Shown here: positions 1 to 9,806 of the stretch, piece after piece
How the letters are laid out: the number at the start of each line of letters is the position of its first letter
Position numbering within the stretch: position 1 is the first letter of the stretch
From: DAIDKA01 sp036498905
Lineage (GTDB): Bacteria > Pseudomonadota > Gammaproteobacteria > Steroidobacterales > Steroidobacteraceae
Direction of reading: 5' to 3'
Assembly: GCA_036498905.1 (NCBI GenBank)
Contig: DASYER010000119.1
Location: 1-37,377, forward strand
Length of the DNA stretch: 37,377 bases
Position numbers and translations under genes: made by a program
The notes under the pieces: generated by a model
What the model saw: the letters and a program-made list of their open reading frames with translations, nothing else
Databases searched by the model: none
What the model was told of the DNA's origin: nothing

Positions 1-1056
1 GCCACCAATTCCAAGGGCCCGGAGATGGCCCAGTACAACGCCCTGATGTCGATCAAGGCGGTGACCGGCAAGCTGCCGGTGAACATCATCTTCGTCGCCG
101 AGGGTGACGAGGAGCGCATGGACGTGGGCCTGCGCACCTTCATGAAGGTGCATGCCGACCTGTTCAAGGGTGCCGACGCCATGCTCGGTGGCGGCGGCTC
201 GGAGGGCTGCCTGTTCCTCGAACTGACCACGTCGGGCAAGTCCTGGGGCCGCGGACCTGTGTACAGCGACATCCACGGCGCCAACAAGCGCTCGGTGGAC
301 TCGCCGGCCTGGCGCCACATCAAGATGCTCTCGACACTGGTAGCGGAGAACGGCAACAAGATCCTGATTCCCGGCTTCTACGACAACATCGCACCGCTCA
401 CGCCGGCGGAGAAGGCGAGCCTCGCGGCGACCGCCAAGACAATGGATCCGTTGGTCACGGCGAAGAACCTGGGTGTGGCGCGCTACATCGCCGACAAGCC
501 GATCGACATCGTGACCATGCAGCGGCACGGTGTGTCGTTCAACCTGGATGGCATCTGGAGCGGCAACATGTTTCCGGGTGGTTCGGGCGCGATCCTGCCC
601 AACACCATCACCTCCAAGCACAACATCCGCTACGTGCCGAACATGACCGGCCCGGACATCGTCAAGAAGCTGCGTGCGTACCTGGACAAGGAGGGTTACA
701 GCGACGTGCAGATCCACGTCGTCGGTGACGTGCCCTGGGCCAAGCAGCGCCACGACACGGACATCAACCGCGCGGGCATACGCATGCGCCAGGCCTTCGG
801 TGGCGGCGAGGGCCGTGGCGGCGGTGCACAGCAAGTCATGGGTGAGGCCACCATCCTGGGCGGGTACTGGCCGGCGTACCTGTTCTCGGGTGACCCGGTC
901 AAGCTGGATATCGGCGGCGGCTCGGTGGGCCTGGGCGGCAACGCGCATGCCGCCAACGAGTTCTTCGTGATCGAGGGAGCCGCCAAGACCTACGGCTACG
1001 CCGGTACGGAGAAGTCCATCGCCACGACGATCTACAACTACGCCGGCCTGAATTGA
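1..1056 (+). CDS. M20-family metallopeptidase-like protein, copy 1 (5' end outside window)
   Basis: The reading frame is open from base 1, so the N-terminus lies outside the window; 351 residues are visible. The protein is a close paralogue of the next gene: the visible start (ATNSKGPEMAQYNAL) aligns with NNSKGPQMAQYNAL there, followed by the same AEGDEE motif, a DIHGAN segment, and HAANEF near the C-terminus. The M20 family comprises zinc di- and carboxypeptidases. Here the position of the bridging Asp is Asn (ATNSKG), the loop after EAML/DAML is shortened by several residues, and about 25 residues before the ILGGYW motif are replaced by a Gly-rich stretch (around base 790-840). It is 17 bases upstream of the next gene and probably co-transcribed. 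Whether it still hydrolyses peptides is uncertain, and no signal peptide can be assessed. Confidence 0.85.
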   Translation, partial: ATNSKGPEMAQYNALMSIKAVTGKLPVNIIFVAEGDEERMDVGLRTFMKVHADLFKGADAMLGGGGSEGCLFLELTTSGKSWGRGPVYSDIHGANKRSVDSPAWRHIKMLSTLVAENGNKILIPGFYDNIAPLTPAEKASLAATAKTMDPLVTAKNLGVARYIADKPIDIVTMQRHGVSFNLDGIWSGNMFPGGSGAILPNTITSKHNIRYVPNMTGPDIVKKLRAYLDKEGYSDVQIHVVGDVPWAKQRHDTDINRAGIRMRQAFGGGEGRGGGAQQVMGEATILGGYWPAYLFSGDPVKLDIGGGSVGLGGNAHAANEFFVIEGAAKTYGYAGTEKSIATTIYNYAGLN

Positions 1057-1073
1057 ACCCGGGGATCACTGAC

Positions 1074-2708
1074 ATGAACAGCATCCGCAAGCATGTCCGT
1101 ACCGCGCTGCTGGCCGGCGCTGCGACCCTGTTCGCCGTGGGCGCCCAGGCCCAGAGCGCATCGATGGCGCCGGGCCGGGCGGTGGCGAAATCCGGACCCG
1201 GCCAGCTTGCCACCGGTATCCGTTCGAAGGGTGACGAAGAGCTCTCGATCGACATGAGCCAGATCAAGAACCCGGACCTGCCGAAGATCTTCAAGTACAT
1301 CGACGACCACATCGACCAGCACGTGCAGAACCTGCAGAAGTGGATCCAGCAGCCGTCGATCTCCAATACCGGCGAGGGCATCCAGGAATCGGCCCAGATG
1401 GTGAAGGGCATGTTCGACCAGCTGGGCTGCCAGCAGAGCAAGGTGTATGACCCGGGCATCGCCGAGTGGGGCCAGCAGAGCAACCCTGTGGTGTATGCCA
1501 AGTGCGATGAGGGCGCCAAGCACACCCTGGTGATCTACTGGATGTACGACACCATGCCGGTGACGCAGCCGGACCTGTGGATCCGTCCGCCGTTCGCAGC
1601 GGACCTGATCGCGCAGCCGCCGTATAAGAAGGTGCTGATAGGCCGCGGCGCCAACAACTCCAAGGGCCCGCAGATGGCCCAGTACAACGCCCTGATGTCC
1701 ATCAAGGCGGTGACCGGCAAGCTGCCGGTGAACCTCATCTTCGTCGCCGAGGGCGACGAGGAGCGCATGGACATGGGCTACCGGACCTTCGTTAAGGCGC
1801 ACCCGGAGTTGTTCAAGGGCGCGGAGGCCATGCTGCGCTTTGGCGGCCAGGAGGTCAGCGGCGGTTCCGAGGGGTGCCTGTTCCTCGAGCTGACGACCAG
1901 CGGCAAGTCCTGGGGCCGCGGACCTGTGTACAGCGACATCCACGGCGCCAACAAGCGCTCAGTGGACTCGCCGGCCTGGCGCCACATCAAGATGCTCTCG
2001 ACGCTGGTGACCGAAAACGGCAACAAGATCCTGATTCCCGGCTTCTACGACAACATCGTCGGCCTGACGCCGGCGGAAAGAGCCAAGCTGGCCGAAGCGG
2101 CCAAGAAGCTGAAGCCGGCGGAGGCGGCCAGGAATCTGGGCGTGGCCCGGTTCATCGCCGACAAGCCGATAGACATCGTCACCATGCAGCGGCATGGCAC
2201 TTCGTTCAATCTGGACGGCATCTGGTCGGGCAACATGTTCCCGGGCGGTTCGGGCGCGATCCTGCCGAACACCATCACCTCCAAGCACAACATCCGCTAC
2301 GTGCCGAACATGACGGGCCCGGACATCGTCAAAAAGCTGCGTGCCTACCTGGACAAGGAGGGTTACGGCGACGTGAAGATCAATGTCGTGGGCGACGTTC
2401 CGTGGGCCAAGATGCATTACGACACGGACATCGCACACGCGGTGGAGAAGACTCTCACCACATTCCACATCCCGTTCCTGCCGCCGATCGAAGATGGCGC
2501 GTCAATCCTGGGCGGTTACTGGCCGGCATACCTGTTCGCGGGCGACCCGATCAACATTCCGATCGCCTCCGGCCAGGCGGGTTCCGGCGGTGGCTCGCAT
2601 GCTGCCAACGAGTTCTACGTGATCGAGGGTGCCGGCAAGACGTACGGTTTTGCGGCGGGCGAAAAGTCCGTCGCCACCACGCTGTACAACTTTGCCGGCC
2701 TGAACTGA
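1074..2708 (+). CDS. Exported M20-family metallopeptidase-like protein, copy 2
   Basis: A 544-residue protein with a Sec-type signal peptide (basic start, hydrophobic LLAGAATLFAVGAQAQ). The ATG at 1074 is preferred over an upstream TTG because it gives this signal and follows a GGGGA ribosome site. The M20 fold is recognisable: GRGANNSKG at 190-198, AEGDEE with E229/E230 (catalytic Glu and zinc ligand), DIHG with H290, and GSHAANE with H509. Two classic zinc positions are changed: the HxD motif reads WMYD (Met157 for His), and the bridging Asp of GRGAxD is Asn194. The loop that normally supplies another Asp ligand reads LRFGGQE. Family knowledge says M20 enzymes act on dipeptides or peptide C-termini. 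The altered site suggests different metal use, another substrate, or a binding protein. It heads an ABC transporter cluster, so a periplasmic peptide role is inferred. Confidence 0.88.
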   Translation: MNSIRKHVRTALLAGAATLFAVGAQAQSASMAPGRAVAKSGPGQLATGIRSKGDEELSIDMSQIKNPDLPKIFKYIDDHIDQHVQNLQKWIQQPSISNTGEGIQESAQMVKGMFDQLGCQQSKVYDPGIAEWGQQSNPVVYAKCDEGAKHTLVIYWMYDTMPVTQPDLWIRPPFAADLIAQPPYKKVLIGRGANNSKGPQMAQYNALMSIKAVTGKLPVNLIFVAEGDEERMDMGYRTFVKAHPELFKGAEAMLRFGGQEVSGGSEGCLFLELTTSGKSWGRGPVYSDIHGANKRSVDSPAWRHIKMLSTLVTENGNKILIPGFYDNIVGLTPAERAKLAEAAKKLKPAEAARNLGVARFIADKPIDIVTMQRHGTSFNLDGIWSGNMFPGGSGAILPNTITSKHNIRYVPNMTGPDIVKKLRAYLDKEGYGDVKINVVGDVPWAKMHYDTDIAHAVEKTLTTFHIPFLPPIEDGASILGGYWPAYLFAGDPINIPIASGQAGSGGGSHAANEFYVIEGAGKTYGFAAGEKSVATTLYNFAGLN

Positions 2709-2719
2709 GGTAAGAAATC

Positions 2720-3468
<749 letters not shown>

Positions 3469-3469
<1 letters not shown>

Positions 3470-5079
3470 TGATGCCGATCAGTCAATGTTTCGGCATGGC
3501 GCTCGGTGCCCTTCGGCGCAACCGCCTGCGCACCGTGCTGGCCATCCTCGGCATGGGTGTAGGCGTGGGCGCGCTGGTGACCAGTGTCGGATTGGGCCGC
3601 GGTGCGCAGCAGGCCATCAACGACCAGCTGAAGGCTGCCGGAGCCAATGTCATCGTGGTGACGGCGGGCAACTACCTGCAAGGTGGCGGCAACGTCGGCA
3701 CCCATGAGACCAGCGGCGAAATCAGCGGCACTCCGGCCGGCACCTTGGGGGATCACCAGGGTGCACTGTTGCCGCCGCAGCTGCAGTTGAACCGTCCGCC
3801 GGGCGAGTCCTGGCAGGGCATGCTGCCCACGTCCTACAGTGATTTCGTGTCATGGCGACTCCGGAGGCTGGGACTGGCCCGCGAGGGCAGCGGCCGCCTG
3901 ATCAGGGTGCACGAGGAAGACGATCCTTTCGCAGTGCATGACCATCCGACCGCGGCCCAGCGCTTGGGTGACTCCATGGCCGGCCTGGGCTCGGCGTCCA
4001 CGCTGAGCACCAAGGACGCCAACGCCATCCGGAAGATCGCGGGCGTGCAGTACGTGGCGTCCAGCATCCAGGAAGACCAGCGGCTGAAGCTCGATGACGC
4101 CGACGGGACGACCTGGTTCACCTACATGCGCGCCACCGACGATACGCTGCCGCTGATCCGTACCGGCTGGACTTTCCCGTACGGCAAGTTCTTCACCAGC
4201 GCGGATGTGAAGAATGCGGCGCAGGTCGTGGTGCTGGGACGGGTCGCGGCCGATCACCTGTTTGGCCATGACATGAATCCCGTGGGCCGCACCGTGTTGC
4301 TGTGGAACCAGAAGTTCAAGGTGGTGGGTGTGGTGAGCAGCCGCAGCTGGGCCGCGCAGCCCACGACGGGGGACCACGAGTTCGATGCGTTCTATGCGCC
4401 GGTCAGCACCATCCAGAAACTGCTGGACCTGGGCAAGCTCAATACCGTCACGGTGACCACCTATACCGTGGGTGACACCAGCCAGGTGTCCCGCGAGATC
4501 GTCGACCTGCTGCGCCAGCGGCACAAGATCAAGAGCAACATGGCGGACGATTTCACGGTGCGTACCGAGGCCCAGCTGGCCATCGGCCACGGTTTGCCGC
4601 CGACTCTGGCCCGTGAGATCACCGGCAACATGGAAGACATGGACCAGATGACGATCGGGCGCATTGGCGACGCGCTGCGGCGCGCCAACAAGACCATGAT
4701 CAGCCTGTTGGCGGGCGTGGCCATGGTGTCCCTGCTGGTGGGTGGCATCGGCATCATGAACATCCTCCTGCTGTCGGTGACCGAGCGGACGCGCGAGATC
4801 GGCCTGCGCATGGCCCTCGGCGCCAGGCGTGGCGACGTCATCATGCAGTTCGTGACCGAGGCGGCGGTGCTGGCCGCGGTCGGCGGCGTGCTCGGGTGCG
4901 TCGCGGGCGGGCTGGCCGCCGGCAGCCTGGAGAAGTTTTTCCAGTATTCGATCGACATTTCCGTACTGTCGAGCGTGGCCGCCATCGCAGTGGCAGCGGT
5001 GCTCGGCATCGTCTTCGGCGTCTATCCGGCGCGTCGCGCGGCCGGTCTGGATCCCATCGAGGCATTGCACTATGAATAA
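3469..5079 (+). CDS. MacB/FtsX-type ABC transporter permease 1
   Basis: A 536-residue inner-membrane permease with MacB topology: one N-terminal membrane helix (around RTVLAILGMGVGVGALV), a large periplasmic domain, then three C-terminal helices beginning near SLLAGVAMVSLLVGGIGIMN. The conserved cytoplasmic loop TERTREIGLRMALGARR and the C-terminal PARRAAGLDPIEALHYE are diagnostic. The ATG at 3469 overlaps the ATPase stop; a GTG three bases earlier is an alternative. It is larger than the two other permeases because the periplasmic domain carries an extra segment at about residues 80-165 that is rich in charged residues. Its 3' end overlaps the His-rich protein gene by 8 bases. The transported or extracted substrate is unknown. 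Confidence 0.92.
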
Positions 5080-5590
5080 ACGAAACCGCATCCGCGGAAC
5101 CATTGCGGCACTGCTGGCCGCGGCGCTCGGCGCCGGGGGAATGGCCGCGGCACACCCGGAACACGACGAGCATGCAGCGCACTTCGACGCGCCCCAGCAC
5201 GGGGGCGTCGTGCTGGAGTTCCAGGAGCAGATCCACTACGAAGTCGTGGCGGTCAAGGAAGGGACGGAGCTGCAGGTATGGCTGAGTGACGCGCACCGCC
5301 GGCCGCTGGCGGCCGCCTCCGAGGTCACTGACCTCGTGGCCGAGGTCGGGCATCCCGGCAACAAGACCGACGCCGTGGACATGAAGGTCAGCAACGACGG
5401 CAACTACTGGGTCGGGCCGGTGCACCTGAAGGATCCGCAGGACATCGTGCGCATCGGCTTCACCTACCACCAGATGGTGGCCACCAGCAGCACCAAGTAC
5501 GACACGCTGCTGCACCCGCCCAAGCCGCCGGCCGAGGCGCCTCACGGCCATGACGACCACGCCCACGCGCAGCCGGGCGCCCATACATGA
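5072..5590 (+). CDS. Exported histidine-rich protein, possible metal binder
   Basis: A 172-residue protein of no family I can name with certainty. It has a signal peptide (basic MNKRNRIRG, then an Ala/Leu/Gly core ending near GGMAAA), then a mature N-terminus with clustered His/Asp/Glu (HPEHDEHAAHFD, then QHGG) and a second His cluster at the C-terminus (HGHDDHAHA). The middle looks like a small beta-rich domain. Histidine clusters at both ends are what periplasmic Cu, Zn or Ni binding proteins show; metal binding is inferred. The gene overlaps both neighbouring permease genes (8 and 4 bases), so it is embedded in the transporter operon. It may replace the missing MacA-type adaptor or buffer metal for the di-heme protein. 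Confidence 0.85.
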   Translation: MNKRNRIRGTIAALLAAALGAGGMAAAHPEHDEHAAHFDAPQHGGVVLEFQEQIHYEVVAVKEGTELQVWLSDAHRRPLAAASEVTDLVAEVGHPGNKTDAVDMKVSNDGNYWVGPVHLKDPQDIVRIGFTYHQMVATSSTKYDTLLHPPKPPAEAPHGHDDHAHAQPGAHT

Positions 5591-7035
5591 GCACGGGGCT
5601 GGCGGGAACTTTCAAGTCTTTGATGCGCAACCGGCTGCAGGCGTCGCTGACGCTGATCGGCATGAGCGTCGGTGTGGCCATGGTGGTGATCGTGTCCGGG
5701 CTGGGCCTGGGTGCACACCAGAAGATCGAGGCCCAGTTGCAGAGCGCGGGCCCCACGTTGATCACCGTCAAATCCGGCAACTACACCCCGCCGGGAGCCT
5801 CATCGGCAGGCGAGGAAGACGCCAGCGGCGGCGAGGTGTCACAGGGCGGCGGCGCCATGTCCGTAGGGGATGGCGCCGACTCCACCGCGGCCGCTGCGGC
5901 CAACCCCAATGTCCAGGCGGCCCGCTCGGTGGTGCACCAGTCGCAGTTCCGCAGCCCAGCCACGCCGCTGGGCGATGACGAGATGAGAATGATCAGCGGC
6001 ATGAAGGACGTGACCGTCGTGGCGGCTTCCATGGACGGCAATGTCAGCCTGGCCGCCGATGCCGGCGTCCTTTCCAACGTGGTGCACGTCAATGGCTTCG
6101 AGGCGGCGTGGCCGGACATGCAGGTGTGGCGCCTGGCGGCGGGCCGCTGGATCACCGATAGCGAGCACCAGAGCGGGGCGGCGGTCGCGATGCTGTCCGC
6201 GAACTCGGCGGCCCGCCTGTGGCCGAACGCGGTGACCCCGGTGGGCCAGACGCTGAAGTTCAACGGTCATGCGCTGCAGATCGTGGGCACTTTCACCACC
6301 CCGGAGAACCCGGACAACGATCAGCCCATCATCATTCCGCAGGTGTACACCGACCTGCCGGAGGCCAAGACGCTGATGGGACGCAGCGATTACGATTCGA
6401 TTACCGTGCGCGCCGGCGCAGTGGACGTGATGTCGGCGCTGGCCAAACGGATCAGCGCCAGGCTGCGCGACCTGCACAAGCTGTCGCCGCAGACCTTCGA
6501 TGACTTCCGCGTCCAGACCGAGAGCGCCGCCGCCATGAAGGGCCTGGGGATGGCCACGAGCACGGTGCGCTCGGTGCATTCCAACATGTTCAACCTGGAC
6601 CAGGCGTCCTATGAGGAGATGGCCCGCAGCCTGCGCAAGGCGGGCCGGACCTTCAGCCTGCTGCTGGCGGGCGGCGCGGCGGTGTCGCTGCTGGTGGGCG
6701 GCATCGGCGTGATGAACATCATGCTGGTGGCCGTGACGGCCCGCACCCGCGAGATCGGCCTGCGCGTGGCGGTGGGCGCGCGCACCCGTGACGTACTGCT
6801 GCAGTTCCTGAGCGAAGCCATCGTGCTGGCGACCCTGGGCGGCCTGCTGGGCGTGGTGATCGGCGCCCTCAGCTTAGATGTCGTGCGCTCGACACTGCAC
6901 TGGGCCACGGCGATCTCCCCGACCATGCTGGTGCTGGCGCTGCTGATGGCGGCCATCACCGGCGTGGTGTTCGGCTACGGTCCGGCGCGTCGCGCCGCGA
7001 TCCTGGATCCCGTCATCGCCCTCAAGGCCGAGTAA
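5587..7035 (+). CDS. MacB/FtsX-type ABC transporter permease 2
   Basis: A 482-residue MacB-type permease. The N-terminal helix follows MRNRLQASLTLIGMSVGV; the periplasmic domain begins with the usual GLGLGAHQKIEAQLQSAG and includes a Gly/Ser/Ala-rich, low-complexity stretch at about residues 75-115. Three C-terminal helices surround the ARTREIGLRVAVGARTRD loop, and the protein ends PARRAAILDPVIALKAE. It starts inside the stop of the His-rich gene (ATGA overlap) without a clear ribosome site, so translational coupling is likely. It is homologous to, but clearly diverged from, permeases 1 and 3. The set may form a heteromeric membrane complex with one ATPase. Confidence 0.92.
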   Translation: MSTGLAGTFKSLMRNRLQASLTLIGMSVGVAMVVIVSGLGLGAHQKIEAQLQSAGPTLITVKSGNYTPPGASSAGEEDASGGEVSQGGGAMSVGDGADSTAAAAANPNVQAARSVVHQSQFRSPATPLGDDEMRMISGMKDVTVVAASMDGNVSLAADAGVLSNVVHVNGFEAAWPDMQVWRLAAGRWITDSEHQSGAAVAMLSANSAARLWPNAVTPVGQTLKFNGHALQIVGTFTTPENPDNDQPIIIPQVYTDLPEAKTLMGRSDYDSITVRAGAVDVMSALAKRISARLRDLHKLSPQTFDDFRVQTESAAAMKGLGMATSTVRSVHSNMFNLDQASYEEMARSLRKAGRTFSLLLAGGAAVSLLVGGIGVMNIMLVAVTARTREIGLRVAVGARTRDVLLQFLSEAIVLATLGGLLGVVIGALSLDVVRSTLHWATAISPTMLVLALLMAAITGVVFGYGPARRAAILDPVIALKAE

Positions 7036-7083
7036 GACTGAAGCAACAGACACGCGCAACAGATCTTTTTCCGGAGGACCTTC

Positions 7084-8433
7084 ATGTTTTCCCTGCTGCC
7101 CACCAACATCCGGCTGGCATTGCGTTCGCTGAACCGCAACCGCCTTCGCACCCTGCTCACCATGCTGGGCATCATCATCGGCGTGGCCGCTGTGCTGACC
7201 ATGGTCGCCCTCGGCCGCGGCGCGCGCGCCGCCGTACAGAACAACGTCAAGAGCGCCGGCACCAACCTGGTGTTCGTCAAGGCCGGCAACTACACCCGTG
7301 GCGGGGAGAGCGTCGGCATCGCCACCGGCATGGGTGCGGCCGAGACCCTGGTGGCCGCGGACGCCCAGGCCATTGGTGAGAACATCATCGGCATCCAGAA
7401 GCTCTCCCCGCAGGTCGAGACCCGCACCTTCGTGGGCGTAGGCGAGACGCGCGAGTTCACGCCCGTGCACGGCGTGGACACCACGTTCGGCGACATCTAC
7501 GCCTGGGAGTTCAAACCGGGCCGCAATATCACGGACAAGGAAGTCGCTGCCGGCGCCAATGTGGCCGTCATCGGCCAGTCCCTGGCCGATGAGCTGTTCC
7601 CCAAGGGCACAAGCCCGCTCGGCGGCACTATCACCCTGCGCGGCACCGCCTACACCGTGGTGGGCGTCACCCCCGGCAGCGGCGACGACCAGACCAAGGA
7701 ACTGTTCGTGCCCTACACCACGCTGCAGAAGGCCATGTCGCAGAACCACCTGGACGGCATCACGGTGGCGGCGCAGCGTGCCGGCGATACCTCGCTCATC
7801 GCCGACGAAATCAAGGCCCTGCTGCGGCAGCGTCATGGCATCAAGCAGGCGCAGGCCAGCACCTACATGGCCGCCGCGGGCAACCTCGGTGGCCAGGCGG
7901 ACGATTTCACGGTGCAGACCCAGGCGGCGGCGGCCATCACCAAGGGCCTGTACACGCCGGCCGCGGCCTTCGCCCTGGCCAACATGCCGCGCCTGGACGA
8001 GGTGACCCTCGATTCCATGACCAACACCCTGGACCATGCCAGCGGCACCATGACCGCGCTGCTGGCGGCCATTGCCGGTGTGTCACTGGTGATTGGCGGC
8101 ATCGGCATCATGAACATCATGTTGGTGTCGGTCACGGAGCGCACCCGCGAAATCGGCCTGCGCATGGCCACGGGCGCCCGCGGCACTGACATCGCGCTGC
8201 AGTTCCTGGTGGAGGCCATCGTGCTCAGCGCCATCGGTGGCGTGATCGGACTCATCGTCGGCCTGGTTTCCGCGCGCATCGTGGGATGGACGCTGGGCTG
8301 GCCGACCTCGGTGTCGGTCAGCGTCATGGCGCTGTCGTTCGGCATCGCGGCGCTGGTGGGACTGGTGTTCGGCGGCTACCCCGCACGACGGGCCTCGCTG
8401 CTCGACCCGATCCAGGCGCTGCGTACGGAGTAA
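7084..8433 (+). CDS. MacB/FtsX-type ABC transporter permease 3
   Basis: A 449-residue permease, the most canonical of the three. A strong GGAGG ribosome site lies 7 bases before the ATG. It opens with RLALRSLNRNRLRTLLTMLG and an N-terminal helix, then the MacB periplasmic core (GRGARAAVQNNVKSAGTNLV, later TLRGTAYTVVGVTPGSG), then three C-terminal helices with TERTREIGLRMATGARG, and ends PARRASLLDPIQALRTE. MacB itself fuses the ATPase N-terminally; here that domain is absent and is supplied in trans by the gene at 2720. The 48-base gap before it is the longest spacing in the cluster and shows no obvious promoter or terminator. Confidence 0.93.
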   Translation: MFSLLPTNIRLALRSLNRNRLRTLLTMLGIIIGVAAVLTMVALGRGARAAVQNNVKSAGTNLVFVKAGNYTRGGESVGIATGMGAAETLVAADAQAIGENIIGIQKLSPQVETRTFVGVGETREFTPVHGVDTTFGDIYAWEFKPGRNITDKEVAAGANVAVIGQSLADELFPKGTSPLGGTITLRGTAYTVVGVTPGSGDDQTKELFVPYTTLQKAMSQNHLDGITVAAQRAGDTSLIADEIKALLRQRHGIKQAQASTYMAAAGNLGGQADDFTVQTQAAAAITKGLYTPAAAFALANMPRLDEVTLDSMTNTLDHASGTMTALLAAIAGVSLVIGGIGIMNIMLVSVTERTREIGLRMATGARGTDIALQFLVEAIVLSAIGGVIGLIVGLVSARIVGWTLGWPTSVSVSVMALSFGIAALVGLVFGGYPARRASLLDPIQALRTE

Positions 8434-8442
8434 TCCACGGCG

Positions 8443-9792
8443 ATGATGCGTCTGTGCAGTGCAACCCTGGCCGCGTACCGGCGTTACGCCGGGCTCGCGT
8501 TGCTGATGTCATCCGCGCTGGTGCCGGTGGCCACCACCGTGGCGGCGGTGTCCGACCCGGTGCAGCCGCTGGCGGAATCCTTCGCTGCCCTGGCGCTGCA
8601 GCTGGGCCGGATTCCGGGTCATGAGCGGGAGGTCGATTCATGGTTCGGTCCGCGGCCCGCGGTTCCGGCACCCGCGCCGCGCGACGCGGCGGCCCTGGCC
8701 GCGGATGCCCAAGCTCTGCTGGTGCGCATCAAACGGGAGCAGGCGCGCGCACCCACAGGCCGCGGTGCGCGGCTGCTGGTTCAGTCCGGCAGTTTTGCCG
8801 CTCTGGCCGATGACCTGGCGCAGCCACATAAACAGACCTTTGCACAGGAAGCGGCTGCCGTATACGCGACGACGGTGCCTGCCGTGGATCGGGGCGCGAT
8901 GCGGCGCGACTTGCAGCAGCTCAGCGCGCTGCTGCCGGGTGAGGGCGATGTGAATTCCAGGCTCGAGGACTACCGCGAGAAGTTCGTGGTGCCGCAGCGC
9001 CGCCGCCGCGCCGTGTTCGAGCGCGCCCTGCGGGCCTGCCGTGAGCGCACGCTGGCGCACTGGAAACTGCCGGCCGGGGAGAAGGTCGACGTGGAGTGGG
9101 ACGATTCGGTGCCCGCGGCCTGGCACAGCTACCAGGGTCACGCCCACAGTACCCTGCGAATCAATCCCGCCGCGGTGGCTCTGGTGGGTCAGGCCCTGGA
9201 CGTGGCCTGCCACGAGGCCTATCCCGGCCATCACTCCCAGTTCCTGCTGCTCGAGCAGCACGCGGGTCCGGCTGGCCCCGCGGTGGAGGACTCGGTGGCA
9301 CTGCTGCACTCGCCGGCCCAGGTGCTGCGCGAGGGGGCCGCGAACTTCGGCGTGGACCTGGCATTCCCGCTGGCCGAGCGCATCGCCTTCGACCGGCAAG
9401 TGCTGTTTCCGCTGGCGGGCCTGGATCCGGCACGGGCGCAGCGCTACGAGAAGATCAATGTCCTGGTGAACGACCTCGCTGTGGCCGCGGTGCCGATCAT
9501 TGCCGCCTACCGCGACGGCCACCTCTCATTCAACGACGCGGCCATCGCGCTGCAGACCGACGCGCTGATCGAGAGCGCGCCGGCACTGCTGCAGTTCGTG
9601 GACCAGGAGGGAGCTTTGACGCTGGGTTACACCGCGGCCCGCGACATGGTGCGCGATCACGTCAGGGCGCAGGTGGCCTGCACTGGGCAGGATCCCTGGG
9701 CGGTGCTGGCGGAAATGGTGGCTGAACCTGCGGTCGGTGTGCTGAGCGCGGCTGTCATGCCCTGCGGACCACATGCCGGGCGAACGAACTGA
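8443..9792 (+). CDS. Exported DUF885-type zinc metalloprotease-like protein
   Basis: A 449-residue protein with a hydrophobic N-terminal signal (around LALLMSSALVPVATTVAAV). The key motif is HEAYPGHH at residues 257-264, the HExxPGHH zinc signature of DUF885 proteins. An REGAANF segment near residue 297 could supply the downstream Glu ligand. DUF885 proteins are predicted gluzincin-like peptidases, usually 550-600 residues, so this one is short. It lies 9 bases after permease 3 and 14 before the Met-rich gene, in the same operon. Together with the two M20-like proteins it gives the cluster three exported peptidase-like proteins, which favours a peptide substrate. The specific reaction is unknown. 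Confidence 0.8.
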   Translation: MMRLCSATLAAYRRYAGLALLMSSALVPVATTVAAVSDPVQPLAESFAALALQLGRIPGHEREVDSWFGPRPAVPAPAPRDAAALAADAQALLVRIKREQARAPTGRGARLLVQSGSFAALADDLAQPHKQTFAQEAAAVYATTVPAVDRGAMRRDLQQLSALLPGEGDVNSRLEDYREKFVVPQRRRRAVFERALRACRERTLAHWKLPAGEKVDVEWDDSVPAAWHSYQGHAHSTLRINPAAVALVGQALDVACHEAYPGHHSQFLLLEQHAGPAGPAVEDSVALLHSPAQVLREGAANFGVDLAFPLAERIAFDRQVLFPLAGLDPARAQRYEKINVLVNDLAVAAVPIIAAYRDGHLSFNDAAIALQTDALIESAPALLQFVDQEGALTLGYTAARDMVRDHVRAQVACTGQDPWAVLAEMVAEPAVGVLSAAVMPCGPHAGRTN

Positions 9793-9806
9793 ACTGGAGA
9801 CGGAAC

